Positions 52,160 to 60,811 of a DNA stretch of 64,000 nucleotides are shown here, in pieces. Made by a program: the position numbers and the translations under genes. The notes under the pieces are model-generated. The model was given only the letters and a program-made list of their open reading frames with translations, was not told the DNA's origin and ran no database searches. Each line of letters starts with the position of its first letter. Positions within the stretch are counted from its first letter, which is position 1. The DNA comes from Paeniglutamicibacter antarcticus. GTDB taxonomy: Bacteria; Actinomycetota; Actinomycetes; Actinomycetales; Micrococcaceae. Location: NCBI RefSeq assembly GCF_900010755.1, contig NZ_CZJT01000150.1:62001-126000 (forward strand), written 5' to 3'.

Positions 52160-52453
52160 TCAGTACACGCCGTGGATTCTCAGCTGCAGGGCCACGTTGT
52201 CGCCCTCGTCGATGTTTTCTCGGGTACGAACTGCCGCCTTGAGCGGGACCGCGTACGTACCGTCCTTAGGAAACAACGCGGTGCTCCACGCGGTGCCGCC
52301 GATCCGCGCCTGCACCGGGACCATGCCCCAGCCGTAGCTGACGACCTCCGCGGCGTCGCGCACCTCGGCGCACCATTCGTCGGGAACGCTCACGAAATAG
52401 AACGGCGCGGGACCCCGCCAGAACCAGACTTTGCCGCTGAACTCGAGCTCCAT
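52160..52453 (-). CDS. DUF1905 protein
   Basis: 97 residues; a small beta-barrel DUF1905 domain (MELEFSGKVWFWRGPAPFYF; GWGMVPVQARIGGTAW; YAVPLKAAVRTRENIDEGD). ATG 52453 is the family-type start. Function unknown; often linked to YdeI/OmpD-associated proteins. Confidence 0.85.
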   Translation of the reverse strand: MELEFSGKVWFWRGPAPFYFVSVPDEWCAEVRDAAEVVSYGWGMVPVQARIGGTAWSTALFPKDGTYAVPLKAAVRTRENIDEGDNVALQLRIHGVY

Positions 52454-52591
52454 CGGTACAGCATGGCACACTGTTCAGTCCACCGCGAGCGACCTGCTCT
52501 CAGGGGATCACGCTTTGAGGAACCGGCAAGGTTTGGAGCGTGACAAAGTTTAATCACGGGTCATCATGTGTGCGGTCCTCATCGAGTTGAT

Positions 52592-54088
52592 TTAGATGCC
52601 CTGGAAGACATCAGCCTTCGACCGACGCCGGTTGGACCGTCCCTGGGTGCCCGTTGAACGTCCACCGGATCCTCGTCCGGAATCCAGGGTGCGTTCTTCG
52701 ATCTCGTCAGGTTCCCAGGAATCGCCGTTCCACAGGAGATTGGTTGCCAGCGGCAATTGGTGCGAGGCGCTCTCCACGATATGCATGAGGTAGCCAGCGG
52801 TGTTGGGAAACGCGATCAGGTCGTTCGGAGCAGCACCCAGCGGGAACTCAAACCTTCGCCGCAAGATTAATTCCTCCTCGATGCAGTAGGCGCCCACAAG
52901 GAAGCCACTGAACGGTTCGCGTGGGTGCCGGGGATCGGCTACGTGCATAAGTATTGGATCCAGCAGGAAATCAGCCGAAGTTGAGCGGCACTGGGTCCTG
53001 TTCATGTGCAGCCCCAGCAGCGGTAGACCATCGCTTCGCTTCTTACCGAAGGCGACCTTCGCCAGGGTCAGCCCGCACCCATCCATGAGCGATCTTCCGG
53101 GTTCGCAGCGCAGTTGAAGGTTGCGTTTGCGCAGCATGTCGGCGATATTTCCCTCGGCAGCATGAGGGCGCGCCGTCAAGATGGTTTCGAGCCATTCCCC
53201 GCGTACCGGGTGCTGATGGTACGGGTAGACCGACTTGCTGGGTTGCGAATCCACGGCACCCAACGAATCGGATTTCCAGGTGATGTCCTCGCTGCCGTTT
53301 GGTTGTGCGGCGAGCGACTCCCAAAAAGCCTGCCATTGCTCGGAGCTGTCCACATAAGACATGGGAATTCCTCCACCCATGTCAATGAATTCAGGTGAGT
53401 GCCCCGATTTTTCCAAGGCATCGACCAGTTCCATGGACTCCGCGAGGACTATCGCCCGTTCATCGGCGCGGTACCCGTTGAGATGAAAATGAATTCCGGC
53501 AACTTCGAGCCATCCGGAAGCAGCCCCACGGCCCAGAAAATCCATCCAGTCCGAAGCCTGCAAGCCAAAGCGTGTGGCGGGCAGCGACGGGTCGCTGGGA
53601 GATAACCTGAGGGCAACGCGGGCCTTGATGCCGTGGCTTCTGGCCAGCTCGAAAAGTTCCTCGGTCTCGTCGCGGTTATCCAAGCTCACGACCACGTGGT
53701 TCTCCAGCGCCAGTCGAAGCAAGGCAGCTGACTTGACTGCGGCACTGACGATGATCCGGGAGGGTTCCACTCCCCGGAGAAGAACTTGCTCAAGTTCATG
53801 AAAGCTCGCCACATCGAGCCCGCACGCAGATCTCACCGCATGATCAATCGCACCAATGGTCTTGTTGGCCTTGCGGGCGAAGTACACCTGAAGTTCCACC
53901 TCATGGGCGGCTGCGGCGGCACGTAGCTGTTCGGCATTGCGGCCCAAAGCCGAGAAATCGTGGAGATTGATGGGGGACCCGAAGGTTTCCACCAGTTCTT
54001 GGCAGAGTCCTGGATTTCCAAGAAGTTCATTCATCCATGGTTCAAGGCGCGCGGTGAGCGGTGCGGTGCCATACATCAGTGGTTTCAT
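52592..54088 (-). CDS. Y4yA-like fold-type III PLP enzyme (decarboxylase family)
   Basis: 498 residues of the Orn/DAP/Arg decarboxylase superfamily. The PLP lysine is probably K73 in VYFARKANKT; HFHLNGYRADE and FIDMGGGIPMSY hold the barrel's His and glycine-loop. The C-terminal barrel has CEPGRSLMDGCG and GAYCIEEE where decarboxylases have the Cys-x-x-x-Asp active-site motif. The long basic tail (GRSTGTQGRSNRRRSKAD) is extra. Sequence and context recall the Y4yA family. It overlaps the previous gene by ATGA. Product unknown. Confidence 0.8.
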   Translation of the reverse strand: MKPLMYGTAPLTARLEPWMNELLGNPGLCQELVETFGSPINLHDFSALGRNAEQLRAAAAAHEVELQVYFARKANKTIGAIDHAVRSACGLDVASFHELEQVLLRGVEPSRIIVSAAVKSAALLRLALENHVVVSLDNRDETEELFELARSHGIKARVALRLSPSDPSLPATRFGLQASDWMDFLGRGAASGWLEVAGIHFHLNGYRADERAIVLAESMELVDALEKSGHSPEFIDMGGGIPMSYVDSSEQWQAFWESLAAQPNGSEDITWKSDSLGAVDSQPSKSVYPYHQHPVRGEWLETILTARPHAAEGNIADMLRKRNLQLRCEPGRSLMDGCGLTLAKVAFGKKRSDGLPLLGLHMNRTQCRSTSADFLLDPILMHVADPRHPREPFSGFLVGAYCIEEELILRRRFEFPLGAAPNDLIAFPNTAGYLMHIVESASHQLPLATNLLWNGDSWEPDEIEERTLDSGRGSGGRSTGTQGRSNRRRSKADVFQGI

Positions 54089-55743
54089 GGTCCTTTTCCA
54101 AGCTGTTCGATGAATTCAAGGGGTTCGTGGGCCCGAAGCCGGGCGATGCGTTGGGCCCACGCTCGGTGTTCGGTGTGCAGGGTGCGGTTGAGGGTGTCAT
54201 GGCCCAGCGTAGGACCCTCCGTCGGACGTCCCAGGGCAGCCAGTGATTCGTTTCGATGGCCGTGGACATCGAGGCAGGTTCCATCCACATCGGTCAGTAG
54301 TCCACGCTCACCGGGACGGACCGTGATCTCACCGGCGGCGAGTAGGCCACCGATAACCGGTGACATTGCTTGGCCTTCTGGCGCCGCCGAGGTCAGCACC
54401 CCGGCCGGTGGCGTGACGGCATTGACCAAGATCGCGTTCAACGGTGGCGATTCCGGGAAACGGTCCTGTTCGAGCAGCCCGGCGTCAAAGAGGGCAAGCA
54501 TTTTTAGTGCAGTGAGTTCGGGCGGCCCAAAGCTCAGGCGTTCAAAGTGTTTGGATATGCGCTGGAACATTCGGGATGACGCAGGGCTCCAGGAGACCCG
54601 GGAAACTGCCTGCACGACTTCGGGATAGAGCCCCGACCACACGCGGGCCCACAGCCATGAGGTGTCGGGCCGCGCGCGATGGCGGTTGACCGCGATGGAG
54701 TGGCGGATGCTGTTCGCTGCCGAATCGGTGTGGGTCTGCCGCGCCGATTCGTCGTGCCGGATATTTCCGGGGTCTCCGGTCAAGGCCGTGCGCCACAGGG
54801 CCAGCGGGGTCACAGGGGAGCCCATGAGCTGGGCGCATTCAAGTGCGCATGCGAGCAAAATGCGCCACATGTTAGTGGATTTCTCACCAGTCCCGCTGGA
54901 ATTGCTGGCCAATGAGCTGCCCCATTCACGCAATGGCTGACGGTAGGAATCAATGCAGGAACGAATCGGTTCCGGCAGGTGCTCGCTCTTGGGCAGCATC
55001 GGCAGAGCGCTTCCCGAAGCCATGGTGATCTTGGCAGGTTCCCTGCCGGTAGGAACATAACGTAGCCATACGCCGCCGTTCTTTTCGGTTTCCTCCCACT
55101 GGCCTCCGCGCCCCTCCGTCAGTAGCAGAACCACATCGTAGGCAGTCAGCGCGGCACCGCGAATAAGTACGTGGCTCTTCGCAGGAATGGTTTCTTCCTC
55201 CAACGCAAGATACTGCCCGATCAGCGGGGCTTGATTGCACGCCCAGGGGAGTTCGGTGCCGGAACGATCGCCGGGTAGCCCGTGCCCGGTGGCTAGCACC
55301 ACCTCATCATAAAAGCAGGTTCCTGCCTGGCTCGAGACCTCCCATTGATCTCCGGTACGGACAACTGCTGTGGCCCGTACCGGGATGTGGGTTAATGCGA
55401 AAGGAGCCATTTGGCTCAACCGCCCGAACTGCTCCTGGAGGTATTTCCCCACGATGGCCCGTGGAGGGTAAACCTCGTTGCCATAGTGTGGCTCGGCTCG
55501 ACTCACCCATTCGGTGAAGGACCCGGATCCTGGCGGCGAACCGGAGTCCAGGATGCGCGCGGACACGTTCAGCCGCAGGGCCAGTGGCTGCGTGGACTGC
55601 CATACGCGCCCGGCACCTGCAGGATAGGGGTCATAGACATCGATGCGCAGGCCTGCAGGATCCTCGGTGCTGGAGTTGTTCTCGAGTTCGAGTAAGGCAA
55701 ACAGGGCCTTGGGTCCGCCTCCGATGAAGGCTATGCGCGTCAT
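54085..55743 (-). CDS. FAD/NAD(P)-binding protein of PLP-enzyme operon
   Basis: 552 residues. N-terminal dinucleotide motif FIGGGPKALFALLEL and the segment VYDPYPAGAGRVW, plus VLATGHGLPGDRSG, match the FAD-NAD(P)-binding family (PF13454 type) often seen in small biosynthetic operons. No membrane helix. Overlaps both neighbours by ATGA, so the three enzymes are made together. A redox step on an amino-acid-derived intermediate is likely; substrate unknown. Confidence 0.78.
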   Translation of the reverse strand: MTRIAFIGGGPKALFALLELENNSSTEDPAGLRIDVYDPYPAGAGRVWQSTQPLALRLNVSARILDSGSPPGSGSFTEWVSRAEPHYGNEVYPPRAIVGKYLQEQFGRLSQMAPFALTHIPVRATAVVRTGDQWEVSSQAGTCFYDEVVLATGHGLPGDRSGTELPWACNQAPLIGQYLALEEETIPAKSHVLIRGAALTAYDVVLLLTEGRGGQWEETEKNGGVWLRYVPTGREPAKITMASGSALPMLPKSEHLPEPIRSCIDSYRQPLREWGSSLASNSSGTGEKSTNMWRILLACALECAQLMGSPVTPLALWRTALTGDPGNIRHDESARQTHTDSAANSIRHSIAVNRHRARPDTSWLWARVWSGLYPEVVQAVSRVSWSPASSRMFQRISKHFERLSFGPPELTALKMLALFDAGLLEQDRFPESPPLNAILVNAVTPPAGVLTSAAPEGQAMSPVIGGLLAAGEITVRPGERGLLTDVDGTCLDVHGHRNESLAALGRPTEGPTLGHDTLNRTLHTEHRAWAQRIARLRAHEPLEFIEQLGKGP

Positions 55744-56726
55744 GTGACGTTATTGTCTTCCAGCGCTACCCCGGGTTCGAGGGCAGTGCCGAGGTTTTCC
55801 CGGACCCACTGATCGTTGTACACGGTATTGAGGTAGGGGACACCCGAGTCGTGGACCAAGAATCCAATACGTGAGCCGGCTTTGAGGTGAGGGGTTTGTT
55901 CTTCGATGGCTGCCACGATGGCACCGGTGGATGCCCCGGCAAGGATTCCCTCGCGGGCGGCGAGCTTGCGGCATCCGCGGACCATCTCGATCTCTTCGAT
56001 CCGGCACACCACATCGGGATCCGCTTGGAGAGCCAACTCGGGTACGATTCCGGCTCCTAACCCGGGAAAACGACGTAATCCGGATTCCCCGTCAAAGAGC
56101 ACCGACCCCACGGCATCGACGGCTACCAACTTGGTTTCCTGATGATGCCGGTGTAGATACTGTTGGCAGCCCACCAATGTGCCCGTGGTGCTGGTGGCCA
56201 CGAACAACATGTCCAGGTCGCCATTTACGGCCTCCATGAATTCCGGCATCGTCGAGGTGAAATGCGCCCCGGGGTTCGCGGGCGAACCATACTGATTAGT
56301 GGTCACCGCACCCGGGTTATCGCTAAGCAGCTGTTGCACCCGTTGCCTGCGTGCCGCCAACTTGTTGCCGTCAGCCGGGGTGGAAACCACCTCAATGACC
56401 GCCCCGTAGGCGCTCATGATCTCCAGTGCCGAGCGGTTTGCATTCTCATCAACAACGGCCACGAATCGAAGGCCGCGTACTGCCGACTGCCGGGCCAGGG
56501 CCATGCCGAGATTCCCGGAGGTGGATTCCACGATCATTCCGCCGGGGGCCAGCATCCCGGAATTCAGGAGGGATTCGATCAGGGAATGGGCGGTTCGCTC
56601 CTTGGTGCTACCCGAAAGCTGAAGCAGGTCCAACTTAGCGAAAACTTCGATCCCGGAAAATTCGAAGAGATGCTGCAACTTCACCGTCGGGGATGCGAAA
56701 GGGCTCAAGGTTCCAACGCTGTACAT
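55740..56726 (-). CDS. SbnA/cysteine synthase-like fold-type II PLP enzyme
   Basis: 328 residues. PLP lysine K42 in LSGSTKERTA; the substrate loop STSGNLGMALA; a Ser/Thr loop in ATSTTGTLVGC; and a late AREGILAGASTGA. These fit the cysteine synthase/SbnA family, which performs beta-replacement on (phospho)serine; SbnA makes the Dap precursor of staphyloferrin B. ATG 56726 follows AGGAG; a GTG at 56741 would add five residues. First gene of the three-gene operon. Sulfur versus amino nucleophile is not settled by sequence. Confidence 0.82.
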   Translation of the reverse strand: MYSVGTLSPFASPTVKLQHLFEFSGIEVFAKLDLLQLSGSTKERTAHSLIESLLNSGMLAPGGMIVESTSGNLGMALARQSAVRGLRFVAVVDENANRSALEIMSAYGAVIEVVSTPADGNKLAARRQRVQQLLSDNPGAVTTNQYGSPANPGAHFTSTMPEFMEAVNGDLDMLFVATSTTGTLVGCQQYLHRHHQETKLVAVDAVGSVLFDGESGLRRFPGLGAGIVPELALQADPDVVCRIEEIEMVRGCRKLAAREGILAGASTGAIVAAIEEQTPHLKAGSRIGFLVHDSGVPYLNTVYNDQWVRENLGTALEPGVALEDNNVT

Positions 56727-57017
56727 GTTCGCTCCTAACACCTAGGTAGACAGAAACTGATTGCAACAATATACGTTCCAACGCTGGGAACGGGCCCGCA
56801 CACCGGTGTTGGCGTTTTGCGACCATAGATCCGGTCGTGATTTTGAGCTTTACTGGACGTATCCCCATTTACGTCATTTCAGGGGCGTCGAGGCGGGGAC
56901 TACGCTGTCCATCAACAACCGGATCTATCAGGGCGCGCCCCGGGGCGTAGGGCATCGCCCCCCCGGTGCCGCCGAACTGGAACCAGGAGCTAGACCCCAC
57001 AAGACTGGAGGACTCTG
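56727..57017. promoter_or_regulatory. Divergent promoter region with ACCTAGGT palindrome
   Basis: 291 bases between the PLP operon and the Rho_N gene. The palindrome ACCTAGGT (56740-56747) with flanking CTAAC lies just before the operon's start. It is only a weak match to a DtxR/IdeR iron box. Confidence 0.35.
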
Positions 57018-57284
57018 ATGCCGAGGCAGGAAAGCCCGCAGATCAAAGACGAAGAACTTTACGAGGCACTGCGTGACGAGGGAAATTCACAGCAGAAATC
57101 GGCCCGTATCGCCAATGCTGCGGCTCGTGATGGCCGAAAGGCTGTGGCTAAACGAGGCGGGATGTCCGGAAATTACGAGGACTGGACCGTGCCCGAGCTC
57201 AGGACGCGTGCCAAAGAAATTGGTCTCGACGGATACTCAAAGCAACGCAAGAGCGAACTGATCGAAGCCCTAAGAAATTCCTAG
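57018..57284 (+). CDS. Small Rho_N/SAP-like domain protein (DUF7218-like)
   Basis: 88 residues. The first half is a helical, charged segment (EELYEALRDEGNSQQKSARIANA); the second half is a Rho N-terminal/SAP-like helix-extended loop (DWTVPELRTRAKEIGL, SKQRKSELIEAL) that may bind nucleic acid. Common in Actinobacteria as a stress-type small protein; function not established. ATG 57018 lies 7-12 bases after GGAGG. Confidence 0.8.
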   Translation: MPRQESPQIKDEELYEALRDEGNSQQKSARIANAAARDGRKAVAKRGGMSGNYEDWTVPELRTRAKEIGLDGYSKQRKSELIEALRNS

Positions 57285-57311
57285 TTGAAATCGCAATCAC
57301 CAGGAGGACCC

Positions 57312-57581
57312 ATGCCTACGAACATTCCAGAATTTGAACCCGGTCATGACGATGAAACCGTGGACGAACCATTCGACGGGCGCGAAAGCCAGCCCGTCGC
57401 CGAGGGGTCGTCGGATGACCCGCGCACCTTGGACACTTTAGACCCGCTCCGGGACGCGGAGCGGTTGATCGATGACGAAGCCCCCATTCTGGACATTCCA
57501 GAGGTGGACGATTCCGGGGTAGATGATCAGGATGCCGAAGCCCCAGACGGGGAAGAGGAAGATCGCTTCGACGCCGGGTAA
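57312..57581 (+). CDS. Small highly acidic hypothetical protein
   Basis: 89 residues, about one third Asp/Glu (DDETVDEPFDG; VDDSGVDDQDAEAPDGEEED), no hydrophobic core, probably disordered. ATG 57312 follows AGGAGGA, an almost perfect ribosome-binding site. It lies 27 bases after the Rho_N gene and may form a unit with it. The stop is inside a 16-base tandem duplication. Confidence 0.72.
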   Translation: MPTNIPEFEPGHDDETVDEPFDGRESQPVAEGSSDDPRTLDTLDPLRDAERLIDDEAPILDIPEVDDSGVDDQDAEAPDGEEEDRFDAG

Positions 57582-57604
57582 CCGAATTGCCGGGTAACCG
57601 AATC
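57573..57604. repeat. 16-base tandem duplication
   Basis: GCCGGGTAACCGAATT (57573-57588) is followed directly by a copy with one changed last base (57589-57604). The first copy holds the stop codon of the acidic gene. Confidence 0.85.
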
Positions 57605-57908
57605 GCAGTGGAAGCCAGCAGCTGATGGAGCGGGGGCAAGTGAAGATCGAGATCCCCATAAGGTGAGATGACTACCCGGCCCAGGACCGGGGAGCGCCCG
57701 TTGGCTTGAGGCCCTAGTAGTGCAGGCGCGTTTATCTTAGGGTCCGTCGGCGGTTTAAACGGACTTCACCTTCAATATTCACGTTCGATATTCAGGTTTA
57801 ACCGCTCATATCGGGGTCAAAAACCGGGGTTCGGATGAACGCCACGCTGATGATGAGGCCGGGCTGTGGTGAGAACTTGTTGTGCCGTTCGGCTCATTCG
57901 GTTTTCGG
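57605..57908. other. Gene-free stretch
   Basis: About 300 bases without a credible gene. ATATTCA occurs twice (57774-57780, 57788-57794) in an AT-rich patch; otherwise nothing stands out. Confidence 0.35.
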
Positions 57909-58340
57909 CTATTGCTTGAGTTTTTTCATGTTGAGGCGCCGAGACGGCAGAATAACAAGCCACGTCACGAGGCTGGAGACGCAAGCGCCCCAGAGAATGT
58001 CCGTGATGGCAATGCTCGTGGGAAAATCCTTGAGTATCGTGAGCGCTGTCAGCGCCCAGGTTGCGTAGGTGAACAGGCCGAAGAGTGCTGCGCTAGCTAA
58101 CCTTTTGGTCAGGGATACCTCTTTGTTGTTGGGCTGGATCCCATAGTGAACGATCCCCGCGACATAGATCAAATAGAAGGCTGTGGCCCCGGCTAAGTTG
58201 AGTTCCGATGCGGTTAGATGCCCAATGTACTTTTCGTATTGTGGCCTCGCCACGTTGATGATCCAGAGTGCGTCGATCACTGCGAAGAGTATCGCAGCGA
58301 CTGCGTAGTGCAGCAGCCATCTCTTCACTCGGATACTCAT
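57909..58340 (-). CDS. DUF2177 membrane protein
   Basis: 143 residues, four helices. The helix-1 segment FAVIDALWIINVARPQYEKYIG and AATAFYLIYVAGIVH-like GATAFYLIYVAGIVHYGI are typical of DUF2177. ATGA overlap with the acyl-CoA ligase gene. DUF2177 genes often sit near DUF1295 and FAD-oxidoreductase genes, both present here on the other strand. Function unknown. Confidence 0.85.
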   Translation of the reverse strand: MSIRVKRWLLHYAVAAILFAVIDALWIINVARPQYEKYIGHLTASELNLAGATAFYLIYVAGIVHYGIQPNNKEVSLTKRLASAALFGLFTYATWALTALTILKDFPTSIAITDILWGACVSSLVTWLVILPSRRLNMKKLKQ

Positions 58341-60205
58341 GTTTGGGTCCTTGTGTCGGCGTACAATTTTTCGACAAAGTAGCGGGATCTTTCGATAAAA
58401 TTGTCTCGTTTGAGTTTCATTGTCGGTGTGACGATTTCGTTCGCTTCACTCAGGTCGGTGAGAAGTACAATAAATTTTCGAACTTGCTCGCTACGTGCAA
58501 TCTTCGCGTTGGCGGCGCTGACCGTTTTGACGATGGCTCTATGCAGTCGTTCATCATCGATCTCAACCGCTCCACCGTCGTCTGGAATTCGCAGTCGGGC
58601 TATATCGGTGATGCCTTCGCGTTTCGCCCACTCTTGAACAGATTCGGGGTCTAGCAGTACTAAGCCACCTAGGAAGGGCTTTCCTTCACCGACCATGACT
58701 GCATGGGCAATCAGTGGATCGCTTTCGACGTAGCCTTCCCAAATGGTGGGAGAGACCGTCTTACCGCCGGCAGTGATGATGACGTCCTTGATTCTTCCCT
58801 TAAGGGTCAGACGGCCCTTCTCGTCGAACTCACCGAGATCTCCGGTGCGAAAGAATCCGTCGACGAAGGCATCCGCATTATCTGCGGTGTTGGTGTATCC
58901 GGAAAAGACACCCACGCCACGGGCAAGAACTTCTCCGTCGTCTGAAAGGCGCACGGTAGTGCCTGGCATGGGCACTCCAACGGATCCCGATTTGATGGAT
59001 CCTGGCATATTGCCGGTCAGCGGAGCTGTTGTTTCCGTCAGTCCGTAGCCCTCTATGACAGGCAGGCCGATTCCTCTGAAGAAGAGAGACAGCTCGGTAT
59101 CCAGTGCCGCTGCCCCGGATAGTAGATAGTCAAGGCGCCCGCCGACCAATTTCCTCAGTCGGGCGTAAAACAGACGGTCAAAAATGGCATGTCGAATCCG
59201 GAGCCCGAAGGCGGCCTTGGCTGTGGGGTTGGTCTGTATGGCTTCGGCAAGTCGTCCCCACTCGATTGCGGTGGCCTGAGCCAAATTCCAAACCGGTCCG
59301 AGATGTTTCTTGGCAGCGGCTGCGCCCGCCGATGCTTGAATCTTCTGCAAGACACGGGGGACCACCACCAAGAAAGTGGGTTTGAGGACCCCTAGGGATG
59401 GCACCACCTCCCGAGTATCAGCAAGATGTGCAATCCGCATGCCGTTCGCCAGGCAGGTTAGTTGAAGACCGCGTGCCAGAACATGCGCCATGGGGAGGAA
59501 AATTATGGTGTTTCCCGATTCTTTGACCACCTCCGTATAGGCTGCGGCAACGTTCAGTACTTGACCCACGAAGTTGCCGTGCGTAATGAGCGCGCCCTTG
59601 GGCGCCGCGGTGGTCCCCGACGTATACACGATGGTTGCCGTGGAATCCAGGGTTGCCAGCAGGCGTCGTTCCTCCACGAGACTGTCGGCCACGTGTTTGC
59701 CGCCATCCATGAGGTTGGTTAGATCCGGCTCAACGCGAGCATCCATGGTCCAGATCCGCGCGCCAGCGATTCCCGACTGTTCGAATCCCCGTTCCACTAT
59801 CGAAGCCTGCTCACGGGAACCTGCAATCGCGTAGCGTACGGAGGCGTCGACCAGGACTGCCTTGACTTGCTCAACTGCCGAAGTTTCGTAGATGGGGACA
59901 ACAATTGCGCCAGCAAACCACGCGGCCATATCCGTCAGTGCCCACTCGTACCGCGTGGGAGACATAATGGCCAGCGACTCCCCGGGCTGAAGACCTGCTG
60001 CAATGAAGCCTTTGGCCACGGCGCGCACCTCGTCGACGAACTCGCGAGTGCTCACTTGGCGCCATGGGTCAGTGACAGCGCCGTCGGTGGAGCGGATCTC
60101 GAAGGCAATGTGTTCGGGTGAAGTGCTCAGGCGCTGCATCAGCAGGTCCGTCGCGTTCTGGTGTGTGGACGGGGCAACCAATAACGGCGCAGTGAACTCT
60201 CTCAT
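58337..60205 (-). CDS. Long-chain acyl-CoA ligase (AMP-forming)
   Basis: 622 residues. Adenylate-forming motifs: IVYTSGTTAAPKGA (ATP loop), EGYGLTETTAP, FRTGDLGEFDEKG and LKGRIKDVIITAGGK. It resembles FadD15/FadD-type ligases. ATG 60205 overlaps the marR stop by ATGA; the open frame reaches 60343 but overlaps marR. Activates fatty acids to acyl-CoA; the preferred chain is unknown. Confidence 0.9.
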   Translation of the reverse strand: MREFTAPLLVAPSTHQNATDLLMQRLSTSPEHIAFEIRSTDGAVTDPWRQVSTREFVDEVRAVAKGFIAAGLQPGESLAIMSPTRYEWALTDMAAWFAGAIVVPIYETSAVEQVKAVLVDASVRYAIAGSREQASIVERGFEQSGIAGARIWTMDARVEPDLTNLMDGGKHVADSLVEERRLLATLDSTATIVYTSGTTAAPKGALITHGNFVGQVLNVAAAYTEVVKESGNTIIFLPMAHVLARGLQLTCLANGMRIAHLADTREVVPSLGVLKPTFLVVVPRVLQKIQASAGAAAAKKHLGPVWNLAQATAIEWGRLAEAIQTNPTAKAAFGLRIRHAIFDRLFYARLRKLVGGRLDYLLSGAAALDTELSLFFRGIGLPVIEGYGLTETTAPLTGNMPGSIKSGSVGVPMPGTTVRLSDDGEVLARGVGVFSGYTNTADNADAFVDGFFRTGDLGEFDEKGRLTLKGRIKDVIITAGGKTVSPTIWEGYVESDPLIAHAVMVGEGKPFLGGLVLLDPESVQEWAKREGITDIARLRIPDDGGAVEIDDERLHRAIVKTVSAANAKIARSEQVRKFIVLLTDLSEANEIVTPTMKLKRDNFIERSRYFVEKLYADTRTQT

Positions 60206-60666
60206 GTGGCATCCTTCTGTGAAAGGGTCTGCAGGTGGTCGCGCATCAGATGTTGGGCAACGCCTAGAAAAGCGCCAACAGCGGTCCGCTGGTCGGGGGG
60301 CAACGCTTCGAGATGAGCATCCAAAGCTGTTGTCAGTGGACACATCAGATCCATGATCTTTTGGGAAGACGTTGGTGCCGCGCTGACAAGGACTTGGCGA
60401 CGGTCAGCTACATCCCGGTGGCGAACCGCGTGTCCGCGCAGCTCCAGTCGGTTGGTGATCGCTGTGGTCGTGGCAGCAGTGGCCCCCAAGTTCTCCGCGA
60501 ATTTTCCTGCTGTCATCGGACCGAACCGGGACAGTACTGTAAGCGCGCGGTAATCGGTGAGATTCAGGCCGAAACGAATGGCGATTTCTCGTTCGCTCTC
60601 ACGAACGAGGGTGTACAAAGACTGCAGAGTCTCGACGACAGAGCGGTTAGACGAAGAAGTAGTCAT
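60202..60666 (-). CDS. MarR-family regulator of acyl-CoA ligase operon
   Basis: 154 residues; winged HTH with AGKFAENLGATAATTTAITNRLELRGH and wing RHRDVADRRQVLV. First gene of marR-fadD-DUF2177, all joined by ATGA overlaps. It likely represses its own operon and perhaps the divergent DUF1295 gene, with an acyl or aromatic ligand (inference). Confidence 0.88.
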   Translation of the reverse strand: MTTSSSNRSVVETLQSLYTLVRESEREIAIRFGLNLTDYRALTVLSRFGPMTAGKFAENLGATAATTTAITNRLELRGHAVRHRDVADRRQVLVSAAPTSSQKIMDLMCPLTTALDAHLEALPPDQRTAVGAFLGVAQHLMRDHLQTLSQKDAT

Positions 60667-60684
60667 CCGAATTCCCCTAACTCA

Positions 60685-60720
60685 CTAGCTTATATTATAG
60701 TCAATACTATTTGAACATCA
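60685..60720. promoter_or_regulatory. Candidate MarR operator
   Basis: AT-rich segment with the inverted repeat ATAGT-CAAT-ACTAT (60697-60710) beside the marR start and upstream of the divergent DUF1295 gene. Confidence 0.5.
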
Positions 60721-60811
60721 TACATAATCGAAACAAGACAGCATGCCGGGAAGAACCATTGCGGATGATCGCGCTGGTATTCGGTACCGCACGCGTGAAG
60801 GGAATTGCCTG

